A stretch of 64,000 nucleotides of DNA from Streptomyces sp. CB00455. Its GTDB lineage: Bacteria; Actinomycetota; Actinomycetes; Streptomycetales; Streptomycetaceae. Of this stretch, positions 60,054 to 64,000 are shown one piece after another. The notes below the pieces were generated by a model that saw only the letters and a list, made by a program, of their open reading frames with translations, searched no databases and was not told the origin of the DNA. The stretch is from contig NZ_LIVQ01000006.1 in the NCBI RefSeq assembly GCF_001905445.1, positions 1 through 64,000 on the forward strand, in the 5' to 3' direction. Both the position numbers and the translations under genes were made by a program. Numbering within the stretch: position 1 is the stretch's first letter; each line of letters opens with the position of its first letter.

Positions 60054-60431
60054 GACGCCCACGCCCGAGAGCTGAAGAAGGAACTCGACGCCACGCTGGA
60101 CGCCCGGCGGGAGCTGGGTCCGGAGTACGAGGCCGCACTGGTGGACTCGTTCGTCGAGAAGGTCGACACGCAGGTCCGGCGGCGGCTCGCGGAGGAACGC
60201 CTCCTCGCCGCCCGCGACGGCGGCCGGGGCGGTCCCGGGGCGGGGGACGGGAGCTTCGGCGAGCGCTTCGGCTTCGCCATCATCACGCTGGTCCTGGCGG
60301 TCCCGCTCTCCGCGATCGCCGCGGCGCAGGCGCACCTGGCCGGTCTGCTGGTGGCCTGGGCGGGCATCGTGGGCGTGAACTTCATCCACGCGGGCGGGCT
60401 GCGCCGGCGGAACCGGGACGCCTCCGCCTGA
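60051..60431 (+). CDS. Conserved small membrane protein, function unknown
   Basis: 126 residues. An N-terminal charged, helical part (ARELKKELDATLDARRELGP; VEKVDTQVRRRLAEERLLAA), probably a short coiled coil, is followed by two closely spaced hydrophobic segments (FAIITLVLAVPLSAIAAAQA and LAGLLVAWAGIVGVNFIHAG) and a basic tail GLRRRNRD. The pattern suggests a hairpin membrane anchor with the N-terminus in the cytoplasm. I recognise it as a type common in Streptomyces without known role. Probably leaderless. Confidence 0.8.
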   Translation: MDAHARELKKELDATLDARRELGPEYEAALVDSFVEKVDTQVRRRLAEERLLAARDGGRGGPGAGDGSFGERFGFAIITLVLAVPLSAIAAAQAHLAGLLVAWAGIVGVNFIHAGGLRRRNRDASA

Positions 60432-60832
60432 ACCGGGCGCGGCACCGACCGGCCGGCGCCGGGCCGGCGGGCCCTGCGCCCCGGCGGACGCCGTGCCGCG
60501 GAGGCCCGGCGCAAGGCGCCCGGCCGCGGAGGTTTCGGGCGGGGAAGTTTCGGGCGGGGACCGCCGCACCCCGGTTGCCCGGGGGCGGGACGACGGCGGT
60601 CCCCGCGAAGGACACGGGCCGGGTCAGGGCCGTCCGCGTCCGTGGCGTCCGCGCGGTCCGGGAGCCGCTCCGGAGGTGCGTGGACGCCGTTCGGTGGCGC
60701 CGGCGGGTCCGTCCGGTTACCCGGTCTTCCCCGCCGACGACCACCACTGTGCCGCAGCCGTGTTAAGCCGGTGCTGCCGTCACGTGTCGGGCCCGTACCG
60801 TTTGCGCGACGGACGGCGCACGGCCCGTACGG
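60432..60832. other. Gene-free stretch before cystathionine beta-synthase
   Basis: 401 bp between converging genes. It holds a 15-bp tandem direct repeat (GTTTCGGGCGGGGAA at 60532-60546 and 60547-60561, 14 of 15 equal) and GC-rich palindromic sequence just after 60431. I see no gene; long frames here lack typical Streptomyces codon periodicity. Confidence 0.5.
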
Positions 60833-62230
60833 CTACTTCGGTCCCTTGGCCAGGAACGCGAGCAGGTCCTGCCGGCTGACGACGCCGGTCGGCTTGCCCT
60901 CGACCAGCACGATCGCCGCGTCCGCCTCGCCGAGCACCGCCATCAGCTCGGACACCGGTTCGCCGGAGCCGACCTGCGGGAGCGGGGCGCTCATGTGCTT
61001 CTCCAGCGGGTCGCCCAGCGAGGCCCGCTGCGCGAACAGCGCCGCCAGCAGTTCCTTCTCGACGACGGAACCGATGACCTCGGCGGCCATCACGTCCGGG
61101 TGCCCGGCGCCCGGCTTGACGATCGGCATCTGCGAGACGCCGTACTCGCGCAGGACCTCGATGGCCTGGCCCACGGTCTCCTCGGGGTGCATGTGGACGA
61201 GGGAGGGGATGCCGCCCTCCTTGTCGTCCAGCACGGCGCCGATGCGCGCGGCGGGGCCGGCCTCCTCCAGGAAACCGTGTCCGGCCATCCACTCATCGCT
61301 GAAGATCTTGCTCATGTAGCCGCGGCCGCTGTCGGGCAGCAGGACGACGACCACGTCGTCCGGGCCGAGGCCCTCGGCGGCGCGCAGCGCGGCGACGACC
61401 GCCATGCCGCAGGAGCCGCCGACGAGCAGGCCCTCCTCCTTGGCGAGGCGGCGGGTCATCTGGAAGGAGTCCTTGTCGGACACCGCGATGATCTCGTCGG
61501 TCACCTTCGGGTCGTAGGCGGTCGGCCAGAAGTCCTCGCCGACGCCCTCGACCAGGTACGGGCGGCCGCTGCCGCCGGAGTACACCGAGCCCTCGGGGTC
61601 GGCTCCGATGATCTTGACCGCGCCGCCGGAGACCTCCTTGAGGTAGTTGCCCGTGCCCGAGATCGTGCCGCCGGTGCCGACGCCCGCGACGAAGTGGGTG
61701 ATCTTCCCGTCCGTCTGCTCCCAGAGCTCGGGACCGGTGGTCTCGTAGTGCGAACGGGGGTTGTTCGGGTTGCTGTACTGGTCGGGCTTCCAGGCGCCCG
61801 GCGTCTCGCGCACGAGGCGGTCGGAGACGTTGTAGTACGAGTCCGGGTGCTCGGGGTCGACGGCGGTCGGGCAGACCACCACCTCGGCGCCGTAGGCCCG
61901 CAACACGTTGATCTTGTCCAGGGACACCTTGTCAGGGCAGACGAAGATGCACTTGTAGCCCTTCTGCTGGGCCACGATGGCGAGTCCTACACCCGTGTTG
62001 CCGCTGGTCGGCTCCACGATGGTGCCGCCCGGCCTGAGGGCTCCGCTCTGCTCGGCGGCCTCGATCATCCGGACGGCGATCCGGTCCTTCACGGATCCAC
62101 CGGGATTGAAGTACTCGACCTTCGCAAGGACGGTGGCCTGCAGGCCTTCGGTCACACGGTTGAGCTTCACCAGCGGGGTGTTGCCGACGAGGCTGATCAT
62201 CGAGTCGTGGAATTGCACCATGTTCTCCAA
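60833..62230 (-). CDS. cbs: Cystathionine beta-synthase
   Basis: 465 residues. The PLP domain (1-330) condenses serine with homocysteine to cystathionine, the first step of reverse transsulfuration: PLP lysine Lys48 in FNPGGSVKDRIA, TSGNTGVGLAIVAQQKGYKC, GVGTGGTISGTGNYLKEVSG, GGSCGMAVVAAL. The C-terminal 120 residues are a pair of CBS domains (TVGQAIEVLREYGVSQMPIV; VVSRQDLLAFLAKG), which in other bacteria and animals sense adenosyl ligands. ATG with GGAG-type site (CTCCAAGGAG region on the minus strand). Upstream homocysteine could come from AhcY; downstream cysteine is the substrate of the dioxygenase in this window. Confidence 0.95.
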   Translation of the reverse strand: MENMVQFHDSMISLVGNTPLVKLNRVTEGLQATVLAKVEYFNPGGSVKDRIAVRMIEAAEQSGALRPGGTIVEPTSGNTGVGLAIVAQQKGYKCIFVCPDKVSLDKINVLRAYGAEVVVCPTAVDPEHPDSYYNVSDRLVRETPGAWKPDQYSNPNNPRSHYETTGPELWEQTDGKITHFVAGVGTGGTISGTGNYLKEVSGGAVKIIGADPEGSVYSGGSGRPYLVEGVGEDFWPTAYDPKVTDEIIAVSDKDSFQMTRRLAKEEGLLVGGSCGMAVVAALRAAEGLGPDDVVVVLLPDSGRGYMSKIFSDEWMAGHGFLEEAGPAARIGAVLDDKEGGIPSLVHMHPEETVGQAIEVLREYGVSQMPIVKPGAGHPDVMAAEVIGSVVEKELLAALFAQRASLGDPLEKHMSAPLPQVGSGEPVSELMAVLGEADAAIVLVEGKPTGVVSRQDLLAFLAKGPK

Positions 62231-62339
62231 GGAGGGGACTCCACGGGTTCTCCGGGAGGTCTGGCCAGGGTATGCCGAAAGGGATTGGCGAACCGTCCGT
62301 ACGGGGCAGGAAGGTCATCGGGGCCGGACAGGAAGCGAG

Positions 62340-63389
62340 GTGGCCGCAAGGGTGTCCAGGGCGAGAACGGCCCGCCGGATCGCGGCGGGGGCAGCGTACG
62401 GCGGGGGCGGCCTCGGGCTGGTCGGGGTCGCCACCGTGGGTCTGGTGCTGGCCGAGGTGCAGTTCGCCAAGCGCACGGTCGGGACCGGACTGCCGGATCC
62501 GCCGCGCGCCGACGGGCTGTACGGGAGCGAATTCGGCGGGCCCGAGCAGAGCCCGGGGCCGCTGCGGCTGGGCATGCTGGGCGACTCCACGGCCGCGGGG
62601 CTGGGCGTACGGCGGGCCCGGCAGACTCCCGCCGCCCTGCTGGCGTCCGGGCTGGCGTCGGTGGCCGAGCGACCCGTGGAGCTGCGCAACGTGGCGCTCT
62701 CGGGAGCCATGTCGGACGACCTGGACCGCCAGGTGGGCCTGCTGCTGGACGACGGACGGCCCGTCCCCGACGTGTGCGTGATCATGATCGGCGCGAACGA
62801 CGTGACCCGCCGGATGCCGCCGACGCAGTCGGTGCGGCTGCTGACCTCGGCCGTACGCCGGCTGCGCCTGGCGGGCTCCGAGGTCGTCGTCGGCACCTGC
62901 CCGGACCTGGGCACGATCGAGCCGGTCTACCAGCCGCTGCGGTGGCTGGCCCGGCGGGTCTCACGGCAGCTGGCCGCCGCGCAGACCATAGGCGTGGTCG
63001 CGCTCGGCGCCCGTACGGTGTCGATGGGGGACCTGCTGGGCCCCGAGTTCGCCGCGAACCCGCGGGAGATGTTCGGCCCGGACTCCTACCACCCCTCGGC
63101 GGAGGGGTACGCGACCGCGGCGATGGCCGTGCTGCCGACCCTGTGCGCGGCGCTCGGCGTGTGGCCCGAGTCCGACCGGCTGGACGTGTCCCGGGACGAG
63201 GACATGCTGCCGGTGGCCCAGGCGGCCTCGGCCGCGGCCGGCGAGGCGGGCACGGAGGTCACCCCCGCCCGCGGGCCCTGGGCCCTCCTCAAGCACCGGC
63301 GGCGGCGCCGGGTGCCGGGCGAGGACCCGGCGGCCGCGTCCTCCACGGGCACCGGCCCCCCGCCGGCCGAGGTCGCCGGCCCGGCATGA
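62340..63389 (+). CDS. SGNH/GDSL hydrolase family protein with N-terminal membrane segment
   Basis: 349 residues. An N-terminal Arg-rich stretch and a hydrophobic segment (YGGGGLGLVGVATVGLVLAE) suggest a signal anchor, then an SGNH domain: GMLGDSTAAGLGVRRARQTP (catalytic serine in GDS), NVALSGAMSDDL (Gly block), MIGANDVTRRMPP (Asn) and GPDSYHPSAEGYATAAMAVL (Asp and His). It is a serine esterase or acylhydrolase outside the membrane. The C-terminal 80 residues are low complexity. GTG at 62340 chosen; a GTG 12 bases downstream is possible. Divergent from cbs. Confidence 0.9.
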   Translation: MAARVSRARTARRIAAGAAYGGGGLGLVGVATVGLVLAEVQFAKRTVGTGLPDPPRADGLYGSEFGGPEQSPGPLRLGMLGDSTAAGLGVRRARQTPAALLASGLASVAERPVELRNVALSGAMSDDLDRQVGLLLDDGRPVPDVCVIMIGANDVTRRMPPTQSVRLLTSAVRRLRLAGSEVVVGTCPDLGTIEPVYQPLRWLARRVSRQLAAAQTIGVVALGARTVSMGDLLGPEFAANPREMFGPDSYHPSAEGYATAAMAVLPTLCAALGVWPESDRLDVSRDEDMLPVAQAASAAAGEAGTEVTPARGPWALLKHRRRRRVPGEDPAAASSTGTGPPPAEVAGPA

Positions 63390-63450
63390 CCCGGCGACGC
63401 GCCCGCCCGCACCGTCCCGCAGCCGCCCCGTACGGCCGCCGCCCGTACGG

Positions 63451-63466
63451 CCGCCTCGGGAGGCGG
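63451..63466 (+). terminator. Weak hairpin downstream of the SGNH gene
   Basis: CCGCCT-CGGG-AGGCGG, 6-bp stem and tetraloop, about 60 bases after the stop. Rest of the 280 bp before the thiolase is GC-rich without recognisable genes. Confidence 0.35.
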
Positions 63467-63669
63467 GGGCAGGACGGCACGGGGCGGGCGGGTCCGCGTG
63501 CGGGCGGCCGCGTGCGCGGGCCCGCGACCCCGCCCGGCGAGCCCCGTGCCCCCCGCCCGTCGCGCCGGAGCGACCGGCATCACACCGCAAGGCCGGTGAC
63601 CTCGACCGTACGGGGCGGTAACTTCGCTTGCGGTCCCGCTTAGAGCCGCAACACACCCTTGGAGCCCCG

Positions 63670-64000
63670 ATGCCCGAAGCCGTCATCGTTTCCACCGCCC
63701 GCTCACCCATCGGGCGCGCCTTCAAGGGGTCCCTCAAGGACGTCCGCCCGGACGACCTGACCGCCACGATCATCCAGGCCGCCCTCGCCAAGATCCCCGA
63801 GCTGGACCCGCGCCAGATCGACGACCTGATGCTCGGCTGTGGCCTCCCCGGCGGCGAGCAGGGCCACAACCTCGGCCGGATCGTCGCCGTGCAGATGGGC
63901 ATGGACTACCTGCCCGGCACCACGATCACCCGTTACTGCTCCTCCTCGCTGCAGACCTCCCGCATGGCGCTGCACGCCATCAAGGCCGGCGAGGGCGACG
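63670..64000 (+). CDS. Acetyl-CoA C-acetyltransferase (thiolase), 5' part only
   Basis: The first 110 residues are in the window; the gene continues past 64000. MPEAVIVSTARSPIGRAFKG is the classic thiolase N-terminus, and GCGLPGGEQGHNLGRIVAVQ with TITRYCSSSLQTSRMALHAI carries the active-site cysteine (CSSSLQT). It condenses or cleaves acetyl-CoA units in fatty acid or polyketide precursor metabolism. ATG with GGAG five bases upstream. Confidence 0.93.
   Translation, partial: MPEAVIVSTARSPIGRAFKGSLKDVRPDDLTATIIQAALAKIPELDPRQIDDLMLGCGLPGGEQGHNLGRIVAVQMGMDYLPGTTITRYCSSSLQTSRMALHAIKAGEGD

Overview
The window reads as chromosomal DNA of a Streptomyces or close relative. Support from the sequence: very high GC with third-position G/C bias throughout, many GTG and a few TTG starts, four-base stop/start overlaps, leaderless-type promoters, F420 genes (fbiA, fbiB), a whiB developmental regulator gene, and five LytR-CpsA-Psr (LCP) genes close together. 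I see no insertion sequence, prophage, CRISPR array, tRNA or rRNA. This is core chromosome rather than an island.

Layout. 0-3 kb: SpoIIM-family and RDD-family membrane proteins and a conserved hypothetical. 3-16.5 kb: a mostly minus-strand block with adenosylhomocysteinase, a cation-diffusion transporter, mannose-6-phosphate isomerase, a SIS-domain protein, a Trm112-like protein, phosphomannomutase, DUF3499, a divergent metallopeptidase-like protein, a secreted DUF5719 protein and a 1210-residue membrane glycosyltransferase. 16.7-21.6 kb: whiB, a cysteine dioxygenase gene preceded by a poly-cysteine leader peptide, fbiA-fbiB and a DNA glycosylase. 22-36 kb: a secreted PGRP-type amidase, a TIGR03089 protein, five LCP genes, a GT2 glycosyltransferase, a thioesterase and a mannose-1-phosphate guanylyltransferase-like gene, then an acyl-CoA dehydrogenase. 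37-45.5 kb: UDP-glucose dehydrogenase, an octanucleotide tandem repeat, two M19 dipeptidase paralogues (one without its metal ligands), purE, purK, GtrA and a two-component system. 46-52 kb: a POT peptide transporter and a four-gene surface-protein operon with LAETG and LPQTG sorting signals. 52-60 kb: a hut cluster (hutU, an M20 amidohydrolase, hutF, hutI), a decarboxylase-like PLP protein and an RpiR regulator. 60-64 kb: a small membrane protein, cystathionine beta-synthase, an SGNH hydrolase and the start of a thiolase.

How the genes fit together. manA, the phosphomannomutase gene and the guanylyltransferase gene together make GDP-mannose; UDP-glucose dehydrogenase makes UDP-glucuronate. 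These precursors sit beside glycosyltransferases and LCP enzymes that attach glycopolymers to peptidoglycan, so much of the window concerns the cell envelope. The gene order from ahcY through manA, SIS, pmm, DUF3499, whiB, fbiA, fbiB, LCP, TIGR03089, fadE, purE, purK and gtrA matches, from memory, the Rv3248c-Rv3277 region of Mycobacterium tuberculosis.

Best discovery candidates: (1) a 28-codon leader ORF ending in six consecutive Cys codons, apparently leaderless, directly upstream of cysteine dioxygenase; (2) a shared motif TGAWTAATCCA in the hutU/decarboxylase divergent promoter and upstream of the RpiR gene, suggesting a local hut repressor; (3) the surface-protein operon; (4) a metal-less dipeptidase paralogue; (5) a 20-unit octanucleotide repeat.
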